From NCBI GenBank assembly GCA_014526335.1, contig JACTAT010000044.1, positions 2,265,421 to 2,329,420 of the forward strand: a DNA stretch of 64,000 nucleotides. The letters are read 5' to 3'. Position 1 is the stretch's first letter. Each line of letters starts with the position of its first letter. The DNA comes from Chrysaora quinquecirrha (lineage: Eukaryota > Cnidaria > Scyphozoa > Semaeostomeae > Pelagiidae). Shown piece by piece: positions 27,501-42,500 of this stretch. The notes under the pieces were generated by a model. The model searched no databases and was not told the origin of the DNA. It saw only the letters and a program-made list of their open reading frames with translations. Position numbers and translations under genes: made by a program.

Positions 27501-30500
27501 TAACTTGCCTTTTAACTTGCAGCCTTCTGAACTTTCGCTAGAGTCCGGGAGGTTGTGGGATGCCATGGGAGCTAACCTCCCGGACTCTAGCGAAAGTTCA
27601 GAAGGCTGCAAGTTAAAAGGCAGCAAGTTAAAAGGTAGCTGAGTGGTGTCTTGTCTTACCAAGGCTAAACTGGTATTAATGCTCACCGCATCGCGGGTGT
27701 CATAGAAACTCACTCGCATCGGGTGTCAAGGTAAAGTTTCGCTCGCATTGCGGGCGCCAAGTTAAAAAGCTAGTCTACTTGTAATGGTAAACACATAAGA
27801 GAATTGATAAAAGGGTATTAAACTGTGGACAAAAAAGAGCATCATCATCATCATCATCATAGTTATCGTCACCATTAAAATTATCATTATTGCCATCATC
27901 AACTATAACCTTATAATCACCATTAGAATCATCCACATCATCATCATCATTACCATCATCATAATCATCATCATCATCACAATCTTCATCATAATTGTCA
28001 CCATACCATAGTGAGCAAGTGGTATACATATAGATGAGGGATATCTCTGACTGTGTTCTGTCAACTTGAACTATAATGTCACAAGATGTTTGTGATCTGT
28101 CTGCACTTAATTAAAATTACTAAAATTATCAAAATTATTAAAATTATTGAAATTACTTCTGGGTAAATTCAATAATCTTCCTTTTCTCCTATCCAAGAGA
28201 AAATTCCAAAACTTCAATTTCAAATGTCCTTCATAAAAAATATATCTATTACTAAACCCCCCCTCCCTTTTTTTGTGCTTGAACTCTGACTTCTTCAAGG
28301 AACCCAAAAAAATTTAGGCCTATTTGAGTTTCATAAATACGTGTTTGTTTTGTTTACATTGCCTGCACAAGTGATTTAAAAACTTTTAACTGCGTTATTA
28401 GTGGAAAATTTTTAGACGAAACTGAGAGCAAAACACAACTCTTACCGTGGGGATTTCTGACGCTTATCAGAGCAAGAACTCTTCTTGAAACCCGAAAGAA
28501 TATGGGCAAGATGTCAAAATAAATTATTTCCTCTGCGCGGAAGAAAATCCAAAGACAGGACAAAAGAGTCGGGATGCGTGATAAATCATGAGAAATATTC
28601 ATGGAATCAACGGCAGAAATAATATCCAACTTTTTGAAGAAATTTTAAGAGACATTTACAGCAATAACTTTGAGTGAGAGAACCGAGTAGTTTTGCAATT
28701 TCCTCCATTTGAAATACTCAAATAATTTTAGGCCGAATGCGAGCTCAACAACGTAAACAACTAATTAAGAAAAAAAACTTCCGCATGACAAAAGAATCAC
28801 TGTGCGTGCAGTGAAGGGAACACAATAGATGGCCGCCATTAGAATCAAAACTTTTTTGTGCAGAGAGAAAATCGAAATTTTAACAAACTTCTAGGTTTCA
28901 AAACGCTTAGCAAAATCTTTAAACAGTGTCCGGCCAGAAACGGGATCGATTAAAGAAAAAAGCGCATCTCTAGGTGGCCCAGGGAAAAAGCCTTTCTTGT
29001 GTAATCGAACAATGGGCCATAACAATGGGGCAAGCTAATTTGCATATAGGAATATTAGTAATAGAGATTAGTACAACTAAAGAAAGAATAAGACTATTAG
29101 TATGCAACTCTGAGTTTCATGATCTCTCAATCATCAGGCATACAAGATGTTATTGCAAATGAAGAATGCATAACCGTATATTTCTATAGAATTCTTAGAA
29201 GAATTCTAAAAGCATTCTAAAAGCATTAGGGCGCTGCAGTAGTAAAATACTATTTACAGACATTTTTTATAATTAACTTATTTTGATGTCTACGCACTTG
29301 CTTATAAATTCTAATTTGCCATTTAGCAAATCACTTTCACCTATGGGCCGAGTTGTGTATAATTTCTCTGTTAAACACAACTTGCAATAATCATTACTTG
29401 GATTTTTCTTTACTCTTTTTAATATTTTCCATCTGATATTCGGCGTTTTACTTTCTTTCTTTAATAACCAGACGTATTTAGAAAGTTCCGTAATTTTTTC
29501 ATATTTTTCCTGCCTAAAGTCTTTGCAATTATTCAGATATCGCTGCTTGAATGTACCCTCTGTTAGTCAGATGTATCTTTTTTGTTCATCATCCACATCA
29601 TTTTGAACAGCTGCTTCGTAGACAAGACTGCGTGTTAGACATTTACTTTCCAAAGGACAATTTTCTTTTACACGGCAGTTACATCCATTTGGATCTGAAG
29701 ATTCAACATTTAAGATTGCTTTGTTATGCGATGCAATTATTGATATCATGTTTTTCATGCAGCTTACTTTGACTGTATTTATTTTGAAGATTTTGGCCAA
29801 TTGATGATCTCTTGGAAAATGCTTGTTCACAAGTTGAGGCATATTTTACCAAAAATTTTTTTCACATCATTTGAATAAGGCGGGTTGAACCAGATAATTT
29901 TCCGTTTCCTTTTACGTCTGTTTTCATCTGCTTGTTGATTCGTTTGTTTTGGGAAGTAGGTGAGTTTTTCTTTAAATCCGCTTTTTTCCAGGGCGTTTCC
30001 GTAGAAGGGAATTTCTCTGCTGTATATTTCTTTACTTGAAAATAAGTTTGAGATTCGGCGATGGATGTTACTTGGAATCTGCTTCAGTATTGCTGGAGGA
30101 TGATTTGAATTTCTATTTATGTAGATAGGATCATTGTTTGGCTTTCTGTATGGTTGGAAGGTGTTGCTGCTTAAATTCAATCGTACATCTAAGAAATCCA
30201 CTGTTTTCATGTTTGTTTCAATCGTGATGGATAGGAAACAATCTTTGAATACCTTGATAATCTGCTTTCTTTTTCTGTCAATTTCTGGACCAGATAAGTT
30301 TAGTACAATTCCCAGACCATCGTCTCTGTATAATCCTACATCTTCTTTATTCATTATTGGATCCAGATTGCTTAGTATGTAGACACCAACTAATTCGCAT
30401 ATCTCTGCTCCATCATAGCATCCCATTGGCACATCAAAATCTTCATCACCTTTCTTCTTAACCCATGGCTCTCCCGAGTGAAAAGCAATGTCTTTCTTGA

Positions 30501-33500
30501 TTGGGATATGATCTCCAGTTCGTCGCTGCTGATTCTATTGATTTGTTGCATAGTTCTGCTGACATAGAAGGGTAGAATGATTCAACGTTAAATGTAATAC
30601 TTCTTTCTTGTTTGTCTTTGATATCAGTAAACCATTTAATCTGTATTCTTCCAGTGATTAACTTTTGTCGTTTCTATTATTCGCCTGTTGATTCTATCCA
30701 ATGAAGCTTTACTCACTTTACCAATATCTGATTTTGATGGGTTTATGAGTCTGCAAGATATCTTGTTTGGGAAATTTTCTTTATGGTCTTTGATTGTGAT
30801 ATACGCTTCTTTTCCTGTAAAACGTTCCGTCCTGTCGTCAATTGATAATTTTTTCGCAATTTGTTTTGTTTTGTTCTACTGTTTATCATTATTTTGTAAT
30901 CCGATATAATTTATCTATCAATTCGAATATGTAAATATTTTTCGCGAATACTTAAACAATGTTACAAATAATAGGGTTTCTTGAAGTCAAAGATTTGAGA
31001 AGCCTCGATTGCAATTCAGATCTCTCGATGTCATTAAAGGTATCCTCATTTGGAAATTTCCTGAAATGCAAATTACCAACCTCCTTACGCAGGCAAACCA
31101 CGATTGCTGTTTTGTCAAGAACATCAGCCAATCCCATTCGCAAACGCTTGATGCAAGGCTGATGACAAACGACTCTATACATGGGTATGTTTGTGTCAAG
31201 GCACTTATAACCTGAAGGATCTTTGATGCTCACTTTGCAAGTGTGAATGAAAGCAAAGCCGCAGTTTTTCAGGTCTCATTAATATCATTCAAAAGAATAT
31301 ACATACGAATTTAAGTGCTTTGAAGTCCTACAATACGTTATTGAATCCTGCAACGAAAGCCTTTGCCCTTGTTTCAATTACCTTTGAGCTGTAAATAGCT
31401 CTTTTTTTAGTCAGAAAGAAAGAAAGTTTTACACGAGTCAGTTCATGGTTTTGTAAGCTGAATTCAAGGCACACAATTTTATCAAGCTACCTTCGCCACT
31501 GCCTACTTTTCAGGTATTTTCCAAAGGGATACCTTTAATGACGTCAAAATGGAAAAAAAAATTAGGTTGAGTTGGGAGAAAAAATTTGAAAAAAAATTTC
31601 GGCACCTTTATCCCCCCATATCTCCCTTAACAAACGACAACCACAAGAAATATTCTGCCATAGGTTTCAAAATGTCCGAGTTCACATTTTAAAACCAATT
31701 TATAAAATTGTTAAACAAGGTCTTTAAGGGCCACAAAAACTTAGTAGAACCGTTAGAGAAAAATATCAAAGGCAAGAATAACAATAAATGGATAAAAACA
31801 TTTACGAAGAAAATTCAATTTTCAATTTCTTTGGTGAAAAAGAAAACATTTAGTTTCTCTTAAACAGAGAAAGAGAGATTCCCTTGCTCCCCCTGTTAGA
31901 AGTTCCTATCATTCCTATGTTCCCCCATTGCCCGTTCCCCTTGTACTATAACAGCCAAAACCTAGCCAAAACTATAACAATATGAAATTTCATGTTATTA
32001 CTGAATATTGACTTTTTCTTTTGTAATGCATAATAAAAAGTAAGAAAATATGCCTAAAAGATATTAAATATTTTTTGTTTCAAAATTGAAAGCCTGACTG
32101 ACAGGCAAACAAATGGAACAAAGATAAACAGGCCAATACTATCTTCAGCAACCTCTGCTTTGAAGGCTAATTATTTGTCATGCAAAATTCATATATATTC
32201 AATTAGTTGGATATCTCATAGACTCTAGAATTTTACCATCCAACAATGGTTGGCTGATTTAAAAACAAATAACCAAAAAGATAAACAGGCCTAACTGGAA
32301 ATTTTTAACAAATTAGACGAGCATATTAACTTTCACTGGGCTAAAACTTCAAAACAGCAACCAAGGACATTTCCGATCATGCCGCAGACATGTAAAATCA
32401 AAAAATCTATGAATACGTTTAGTACTTTTTAGTAATAAAATACCTTCATTTAAACTAGAAAAATGAATTTATCTGACAAAAAATGCTGATAATTCATCAC
32501 GGAAATGTTGCTGATGCTTTCCATCATGAATAAACATATCGCACGTTTGAGATTGTCACAAGGAACGAAGAAGAAAATTCAGTGGCAAAAAATTGTGTTG
32601 TAACTGGTTGGCTTTGCTCCTTTATTTCCTTCAAATGACGTGGGGTTTAATGGATATCACCTTAGCCTTGCGTTGCATTTCTTCTCGGCACGAGACTCAG
32701 GCCTCTTACGTGAATCTATAATAGAAACTAAAACAGGTCTCTTCCGTCTTTTATCAAAATAATAGATAATAGACAACAAGGTAATTTAAGGTGCATTGCT
32801 CGGACAGTATAGGATATGAAGAATTTAGCAATCGATAATATAACTAGTTACCTCTTTAAACAGAAAAAGAGCAACACCAATCACAATAAAGAGAACGCAG
32901 ATATATTTTTAATACCATATCTTTTCTTTGCAAGAACAGCACCTAAAATCATGACTGGAAAAAACAAAACATGAAAAACATGAAACTTCCTGTCAGATAA
33001 AAACCTTAACTCAGCTTTAAGAGCAGTAACATGAATACGGGACTGTTAAAAATCTAAACGATAAATGCAAGTAACAATAAATCAGCTTCAGACACATTGA
33101 CGTTTCGCTTATGTACCCACATAAAAATAACGCCCTGTGTTGATTCAAAATAAATAGTTACATTCCAAAGTAAATAAACAATTTGCCTCAGATGAGAGGA
33201 GTTGCTCCCATCGGATGGGGATTCTTTTGTCGCCCCATTTATTTAGAGGGGTATTTTCAGCTCCCCCCTCCGTATTAATTTGCCTCTCGAATAAGGCAAA
33301 ACGTCGCATAAGGCTGGAACATCGCAAAAGCGTTTCAGCGGTATTCTTGTCCATTATGATGTCATAATGACGTCTGTGCATCATAACTAGTGAAGTAAAC
33401 GAGCACAACGTATAGGATTTTCGGACAAAATATACCCAGATCTGTTGAAATAAGAGTTTCTCAAGGCTCATTCTCTCGAACATAGATTTTTAAAAATGAG

Positions 33501-36500
33501 ATTTTCTCAATATCAAATTGAAACCTGCAGGAATAGACTATACTGGGCTATCATAGCGGATATGAAAATAAAGCTCAATAGGGTCAGACTTGGCTTGGCA
33601 AAAAAGTGTACCAACAGTGGTGATTTCTAAAAATATCAACAAGGGGGGCTCCAGCAATGACGTCATAGGCCGGGGGTTGGTTGCATGTGACCTCACCCAT
33701 ATTTTAAGGGGTGGAAATATGATAACCAGTGCTTAAACAACCAAACTTTGTAAAGAGCAATTAAAAAGTCATAGTGTCCATGAAAATAGGAAGATCGAGG
33801 GTAAGGAAAGAACATAAATCAGGATTATCGCAGGCAATTTAGCTTTCAGGAATCGAAACAACTCAAAAAGATGCTAAGCATGTTTTAGTAACCCAAAGGA
33901 CACAGAAGATTTTCAAAAGTAAGATAAATGGAAAATTATTTGGGAGGGCTCAGCCCCCCTAAATCACGAGGAATTCTAACAAGAGGGGCTCCACCCACTG
34001 AGCCCCCCTTGGAAATCACCACTGTGTATCAATTATATGAGCAACTTCCTCAAATTCTTCCGCTTCAGTCTAATTTCTTAAAATCTTTATTAAAAACAAG
34101 CAATCAGGAAAATACGGAAAGTTACCTGGTATCGGTTTGCATGATTTACCCAATACCTAACAACGCAATAAACAAGAAAAAATGTAAATAGATAAATAGC
34201 AATGTTAAAATGACGGCCATAGAATTATTATTCACTAGTGTCTGCGGGAGCAGGATTGAACACAAAGAAATGGTTTAGTTTTGGGGAGTGAACAGTGGTA
34301 AAAAATTAATTCGGTTATGTCAGAATATTTGATAAACTCGACCAATCTTGTCTTTTCTAGTTCAATACGTTTCATCAAAATGCTCTCCCAGATATGCAGA
34401 TAATAACAGCATGAAATTGAGAGAAATAGCGGAAACATCTTTTGACATACTTAAAAGCTTTCTTCGTCTGACATTGATCAGATTATCAACGCGGGAAAAA
34501 GAAAACCAATTGTCCAAGGCGGATTCGCTACATACACATTCATTATTGTGGCACACCCTGCGACCTCATCAATTTTTACAAACACAGGGAACATTTTCAG
34601 GCAATTTAATCCCGACGTAACAACAAACAGATCCTCACCACAAAACCCGATAAAGCTTTTAGGAGTTTTTTATGCGAACAAAAGAGATTATATTTCGAAG
34701 ATTGGCGACATGCTCAATGATAAAATAAATTCCAACAATAGGGTATATCGAGCAACAAGGTTACACAGCTTTAACACAGCACAACTCCAAAAAAAGGTAG
34801 GAAAGGTATGGCTTTGATTCGGAACTTATTGATGCAATGCAAAGATCAGAGAATAATGATGTTTTAAAACCAAGAAAATGAAGAGGAAGGAAATTGCTGT
34901 TGAAGATGGCTCTGCCAGAGTGCCAAAAATCTCTCCAACCGTCGGTCGGCGCTGCTTCAGATAACATGAAAAGACAATGGAGTGCAGCAAATATCTGATA
35001 AAGACATAAACAATGAGATTCAAACAAGCAAGAATAGGGCACTTCCAAAGAGCCAGGCCAGAGGACTCGAGGGTGTTTATCAACAATGATGCAAACAGAC
35101 TAAATGCCTTGAGTATGGTGTCAAAACAAAAATAAATAGGTGGAAGCAAAAATATCAAGCAGAGATAGAAATTTTGCAGGTTCTTGCAAAGTTTGAGCCA
35201 GCAGAGTAGGAAGCCCCTAGGCACGTGACTTGGACTTTTGGTTATGCTTCACGTAGCAAGTCCACTGCTTCTTACCACTTGCCACTGCATATACAAGATT
35301 TAGGGATACCTAAAATACAACACACTAAGTAAGTTACTAGGCAAGAAAAAACTTCTGAACTTTGTAAATAAATGTTTTGTTGTTTTTTGCTTGGTTATGA
35401 ACATACTGTACCACGTTTCTCGCAAATATAAATAGGAAACTTACTTTTAGCGGCCTCTACATACGTTGGGTTTCGTTTTGTCCAAAAAGAGAAAAAATTG
35501 GCGTGTTTATACTCTTCTCCATAGGGCACTTGTGATCTGTTCTTAAACTAAGCTTTATATGCATTCAGAACAAATCAGAACATATTTTCGCAAGAAGAAC
35601 GCAAGTTGTTGGGCTGAAAAAAGTACGGTCCGCAAAAGTGCCTTGTTAACCTAAACAGGGCGTGGCTTGGCAATGTTTCCTTGCGATTCGATCAAATAAT
35701 CAAATGAAAAGACCCTACGTTAATCTTCAGCACCCGGAGAGTTCTGCCGTCAACTTTAAAGGATTACGTACCTACCACACGAAAAAGCTTGGTCATTTAT
35801 GAATTTTCGTGCTTGTGTGATGCAAGGTATAAGGTCTCACTTCAATGAGATTAGGAGATAAGATAAAACAATTTTTCATTACTAATATCCGTCAGCACAA
35901 TATTCGGGAGTGGTAAAAAATCCACGCGGCTCCAAACAACAACCCAACCTTTATCATGATTCTGCTATAGGGCAACACTGAAATGACAACCCAAACTGTG
36001 AAGAACATAACAGCGAGTATTGTTTTCCATAATGAGCAAGATTTTTGTTCTGCTTAGGAGTTCTAGAATCTGTCCACACTAAAGTTGTTACCAATGTTGA
36101 GATGTTACCAATGTTTCTTGCAATTCTTAAATTTTGTACCACTCACAATGCCAATTGCAGAAATCAGTTATGCGAGTTATTTACGACCGTAGGTCTCTGA
36201 TTCAAATGGAGAGACTTAACTTAAATTTATAATTTCAAAATGGTGGCAATCTTGCATATCTTGCAATTTTATTATTATGAAGTGCTGCATTTTGCATTTC
36301 CCTCATGTTGAATATTGAAGGTCAGCGAAGCTACACGAAATGACAGCAAAATCACACATCGTCTTAAAATAATCTTTCATTTTTTTCCAAGATTATTATT
36401 GGTATGTTTCCTACCTAAACACTCAGCTTCTTTGTTTTTTGTATTTCATATCGTCAAAAAAACTTTCCTTTTAAAGAGAAGGTGCATTGCGACTCAAATG

Positions 36501-39500
36501 ATGACCTCTTTTTCGTCAAAATGCAAAATACTGTTAACTTTAAACTTTTAGGTCCTTGGCAGCCATTTTAAGGAAACATTTTCAAAAATATCGAAGGGAT
36601 TATATGTCACTCGTCATTATGTATTGACTTAATACCCATACTTGGGGCTAGCTAAATGATGAAGAGCAGGATTAAATATAACCAACAAATTAACCCCAGC
36701 TTAGGTGTAACCGGGCTTTTAGCAACGCAATTTGATCGAACGTTAGATTAAAATCGGAGATATGGCATTATAATCTAACATTGAACTACTCAAAACTTCC
36801 TTGGTTACAATTCCATTCCGTAGGCGCTCAAAATACTTGCATCTAACTAATCAATTCATAAATCTATAATGGTTAAAATATATAAAGTTATTCATGACGT
36901 ATAGCCACCTGAGTTGGGTAGTTCACAAACTGCAACGATGTATTGCTTGCCAGCATGGCTCCTAGGTAGGACAATGAGCAGCAAATGTACATAATCGAAG
37001 TGGTTCGATCTTCTTGACCATCGTAGTGTAATTTTATAACTATAGTTCAAAAATACAGATAACATTAGTTTAGTTAAATTTAATAGAAAGACATTCTTCA
37101 TCATATTAAAAGTTTTTGTGCTTGAATGTACAGATAAACAGGAGGGGCATTAAAAATTATCAAAACGTTCTTGATTTCGAAATTTTATGATTCTAGCAGA
37201 ACTCCAGTTTGCACGTGTACTAAAACCATGGGCTGTAGGAAACGTGGGATTCCGAATGGAGATTTGTTTCTCCTTCGTTTATCTTTCTCCTCTCCTTATT
37301 ATTCTGCGTAGGTGTCATTCTAATCTCGCGTGATTGGCATGTGATTGTACCATTATGCCACTCGAACTGTTAGCTGAAGCTCGTCGAATACATAAATACT
37401 ATATGGGTAAGATGCAAGAGGACTGAGAACAATAAGCTCTTATTAATAATTATTAATAATAATAGATTAAATAGGATTATTGTGTTCACCATATCAAGTT
37501 TTCTCCTCATCTCCCGAAACATTCCTCAGCTTGAAATAGAGGGATGCCCAGGCAACCCTAGGGTAAATTATCCAGACATGAGAGAGATAGAATAGACTAG
37601 GTTTGTGATTTTGTGGATCAATTTCGCTCTTGGAAGACGAAAAAGCAAAATAGAACAAAGATGAAAGTTAGCCTAAGCTACTACTTTACTATGTAATAAT
37701 TCTGTATTCTGTATTACAGTATTCTCGGAGAATAGAAATCCTGTTTTACCTTGACGTCCACGATGCGGGCGAGGTGATTACCTTGACGCCCGCGATGCGG
37801 GCGACAGGGAACTAACCGGACACTAGTGAAAGTTAAAAAACTCTTCTCAACTTTTGAATGCCTGTGCAGAAAACGAGACAGGTCACAGGCTCCTGCACAG
37901 TAGTCACGTGATTGCAGTGCAAGAACTGAATTCTTGGAAGTAAGAATCTTATTGGCTGTCTCTGTATCAGGCTGCAAGGTGAAAGACATCTGTGTCGCAT
38001 CTTGTTTTTCCAAGGCTAAACTGGTACAAATGTTTGCCCGCATTGCCAGCGTCAAGGTAAAAACTTACGTCATAAATGGCTTTGTCTCCCAGGAGCCTAA
38101 ATAACTAATCATCACCATGATTATCATCACCATGAACATTAGTATTAACATCATAACAACCAACTTCATCCTAATAATCATCATGCTCATCATTATCATT
38201 AGGAAATCATCAACACAATCGTCCTAGAGAATAAATACCATCATCATCATCATCCTAATGACTATAGTCATTTATCGAACTGTGTGAAAAAAGGTTCAAA
38301 TAGCAGCACGTTTTGAAATTTTGATAAGTTTCTCATCGCATTGTTCAAGAGAGAAGGGAAGCTGTTAAGAAACGTTCTTTGAGAAGATGAAAACGTCACA
38401 CAGCAATGGATGCAGATGATGAAAATGCAACTGACGATGATGACGGTGATGTCTTTTTGACGCACTAACAAACCTGGATGTGAACAGACCAACTTGCACT
38501 TCATCGTCATTATGGAAAGACAAAGATCGTTTGAGGAGGTGATGCCTCAAGAGAGGCGGAAGGATGTCACAAATCTTGTAAAGAAATCAAATATTCAATA
38601 TTTACTGGCATTGAAGATGGTTTAGTTGGTTATATTGATTATATTGTTTATTGTTTACTCTGTAGAACATTGACTTGAACAATACAAGTCAACATTATAA
38701 ACTATGAATATAAATATCATCATGCCCTACAAAAGATACATAGATTTTTTTCTCGTCTGCCTGAACGAGCTAATAAATGATGATCTCAAAATTCAATACA
38801 AAAAATAACATGAAGGAAAATAAGAATTAATTAAAGAAAATACAAGAAAAGTAAAAATAAAAGAAAAATAAAAAAATGGGTGGTATGAAAATGAGGTTGC
38901 ATAAAACGAGAAATGCCACATGATTTATTGATCACTGAGTGGTCATATGAAAGGTAACTTAAAATGGCTAGTAGCGATGTTATGTGAGGTGGCTGAATGT
39001 TGTGATGACGGAGAAGAGTTGTGGACTATATTGATAAGGTATCATGTTGAGAAGTATGGACAAAAATGTGACTCATGTTTCTTATCTTGATTGACACTTC
39101 CGGTTTGACATTCGTTACATTTGCTGCGTTTCGTTTGTTAAGTTAATTAGCTTTAGCTTAGTTCTAACATGTACTTGATACTTGTAGTTCTTGCTTGATT
39201 ATGATTCATGTTTTGGTAGTTCTTACGCCGGAGGGATACCATGAGCACAGTGGTGGATGTTCAGTACAGTGGAGGGATACCACGAGTACAGCGGAGGGAT
39301 ACCATGAGCACAGTGGTGGATGTTCAGTACAGTGGAGGGATACCACGAGTACAGTGGAGGGATACCATGAGTACAGTGGTGGATATTCAGTACAGTGGAG
39401 GGATGTTTTGTTTAAATGATAATAAAATACATGCGTAAGCATGCTTAACAAAAATATATAATGGTCTAATACCAACCCCACCACCATGACCGCAACAAGA

Positions 39501-42500
39501 GAAGCAAAGGAGAAGGGTCTTCTCAAAGAAGTGCACGTAAAACAGATTTCGTATCGTAGAATAAGCACAAAGAAAAAGGTCTCCATATAAGACATTACTG
39601 ACCGCAGGCCAGAACAGTATTACAATCTCAGTGAAAAAGTCGATTTAATCGAATACCTTGACTTCAAAAACTTTATCCACTCCGGAGTACAGAAATTCGA
39701 TACGAAGCAAATTTTACCATGTAACTGAGGTTATAAGTAAGGAAGAAGATATACTTATAATCGTAAAGACAAAATTGGATTCGTTTTTTCCAAAACGCCA
39801 GGTTATGACGAATGGTTTTGGGCAGCCCGTCAGATTGGATGTGTCATCAGATAGTAGTGGTTCACTAGGTGTTAAAAACGGGTTAATTTCAAAATAATTG
39901 AAGAACTTGAGATACCTAGTGATATGTTTACCCTTGGGATGTTATGAAGTTTGTCAAGGTACTAGATGCTAGCTAATCTACCAGCGGAAATATACCTACT
40001 AAGATAATCAAGATGGTAAAAGATATCCTATGCCCATATCTAACTGACTTCATGAATGTAGCTACAGATAATTGTTTTTTCCCAAACAAATCGAAAAAAG
40101 CTGATGTCTCAGCTATTTTTAAAATAGATGATCTAAGTTTGAAAGGAAATTACAGACCAGTTAGTGTTTTGGCAGCTCTGTCCTTGGAATGGACAGATAT
40201 TTTGATACTACTATCCCACTTACTTTAGGTTTTGACAAGGAACAGTATACTGAGCATGCCTTATTTCGTGCTACCGAAACCTGGAAAAAATGTCTTGATA
40301 CAAAAATCATTACTGGTACTATTCTAATGAATTTGTCAAAAGCATATGACTTCATACCACATGATCTACTCATAGCGAATTAAGAGGCTTACGGTTTGGC
40401 AAATAGTGCGTTAAAACTGATCTACAGTTATTAAACTAATCGCAAACAGAGAGTCAAAGTGGGTTCTTCATATAGTACTTTCCAAAAAAATGTCAATAGG
40501 CGTTTCACAGGGGTCGGTACTTAGTCTTCTACTTTTCAATATAAATATATAAATGATCTGTTCTGCACAGATTAAGAGTCGGAAATATGCAATTTTGCTG
40601 ATGACTCAATACTTTATGCATCTATTGATGCTTTCATAATAAAACTTGAGAAAGATTTACAAAAAATTTTTGGTTGGGTTTAAATTTAACGGAATGTGTG
40701 CTAATCCAGCGAAATTTCAGATAATGTCTTTGGGTCTCAAGAGTAACAACTCACTCTGCCTCAACTCAACATCGATAGGCAGAAAGTAAAACAAAGTGAA
40801 ACGGTAAAACTGCTTGGTGTTCAAACAGACGACCAATTAAATTTTGATATGCATGTCAAGGGGCTTTGCCAGAAACTAAATGAAAATTATGCGCATTTTC
40901 AAGAATAAAACCATTCCTCAACAAAGAAAAAAAGCTATAATACTACTGACATCTATTGTCATGTCGAATTTTTCACACTGCCCTCTGATATGGTTGTTCT
41001 GTAGCAAAACTGTTAACAAACATATAAACAGCACGAATAAGCGTGCTTTGAGAGTATTGTAAAGAGACTACGATTCCTCATTTGAACAGCTTCTTGCAAG
41101 GGATGGAAACATTACAGTCCATCAAAAGAGCCTGCAAAGATTCATGACAAAATTTACAAGAACATGAACCACATAAATCCCTCATATATTTGGGAGATCT
41201 TCGTAAAAAAGGATATACCTTACAACCTACGCACCAAAAAGCTATGCAGGCTCCCACAAGCTCAATTGAGTCGATATGGACTAAATGCTCTTTCGTTTAT
41301 AGGTAGTCTCGCGTGGAATACTCTAGCTGATGAACTAAAGACAGCTGGTACCTTGACAAATTCCAAAAAGTGGATCGCAAAATGGGATGGTAAATTGTGC
41401 AACTGCTTAATTTGTAAATAGTTTTATTGCTGTATTGTAATAGTTGGTTTTAATTAGTTTTTAGTAACTACGTCTTCTCAACTTAAAATAATATTATGAT
41501 TGATTGATTGATTGATTGTCTCGAACAGACATAAGAAGTGCTTCGCGTAGAACAGTGTCTCGATTTTTGAACAATCAAGGCTTTTATTACCTACAAGCAC
41601 GTAAAAAAGGAAATTCGAAAAAAATCACTACATACTCTATATAGGATAATAGACATATGTTTAGGTCATATAAGATTGAAATAAAACGATATACTTGACT
41701 GTATGTTGTTCACTTAGTTAGCAAAATGTATTTCGACGATAGTGTCTTAGTGTTCGAGATTTTTACCTTGCTGTACATGCTTGTAAACGAATTTTTTGTA
41801 AAGAATCATGCTTCTAACGAGGGTTGAAACGGGTCACCAAAGGCTTACCAACGGCTCACCAACGAGTCACAATGGACATCTCTTAACTACAGTACGTAAT
41901 TGAACAAGTCACCAACGGGTCACCATTTCACGTATAAAATATATATAGATTATTTTAATCAAAGAAATGTTGCAATAACGTGACTTGTGCAATAACGTGC
42001 TTAAGTTAGGGAATGCTTTTGGTGACCCGTTAAACCTTTCTCAACAACTAGGCCTAGTCAAGATGATTTTCTCTGTGTACGAAAAAAAAACAAACTCACA
42101 ACAAAACCAAAGCAGAAAGCTAAATGCAGCGTGAAATAAAGAGTCTATGCATCACACGTCCATTACAAGCAATACAAGCTCTGAAAAGCAGCGTTTCCAC
42201 CTTGGTACTACTTTTACGTCTCTCCCTGCAACTTGGCTATGGAATCGAAAGAATTTCAACTTTATGTCCATCATTTCATTCTCTCTGTCATCTGTTGTGT
42301 TTTACCGGCATAGGTATCTGATCGGTTCTTTGCTGGTTGCAACTATAGGAGCATTTCTGCTGAAGAGAATATCCTTTGCATAGCTGGACTTTGGAACCGC
42401 AAATTGAATTATTTGCAACACCAAAAGTAAAAGAACGTCCTTCCACAGGAGGCCCAGGAGGGTGAATATTTGATGAAAAATAAGTTGATAATTCTAATTG

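Noticed and set aside
27775..28029. Aspartate-rich open frame (and a similar one at 26237-26488)
   Set aside because: It is the complement of a CAT microsatellite within the segmental duplication.
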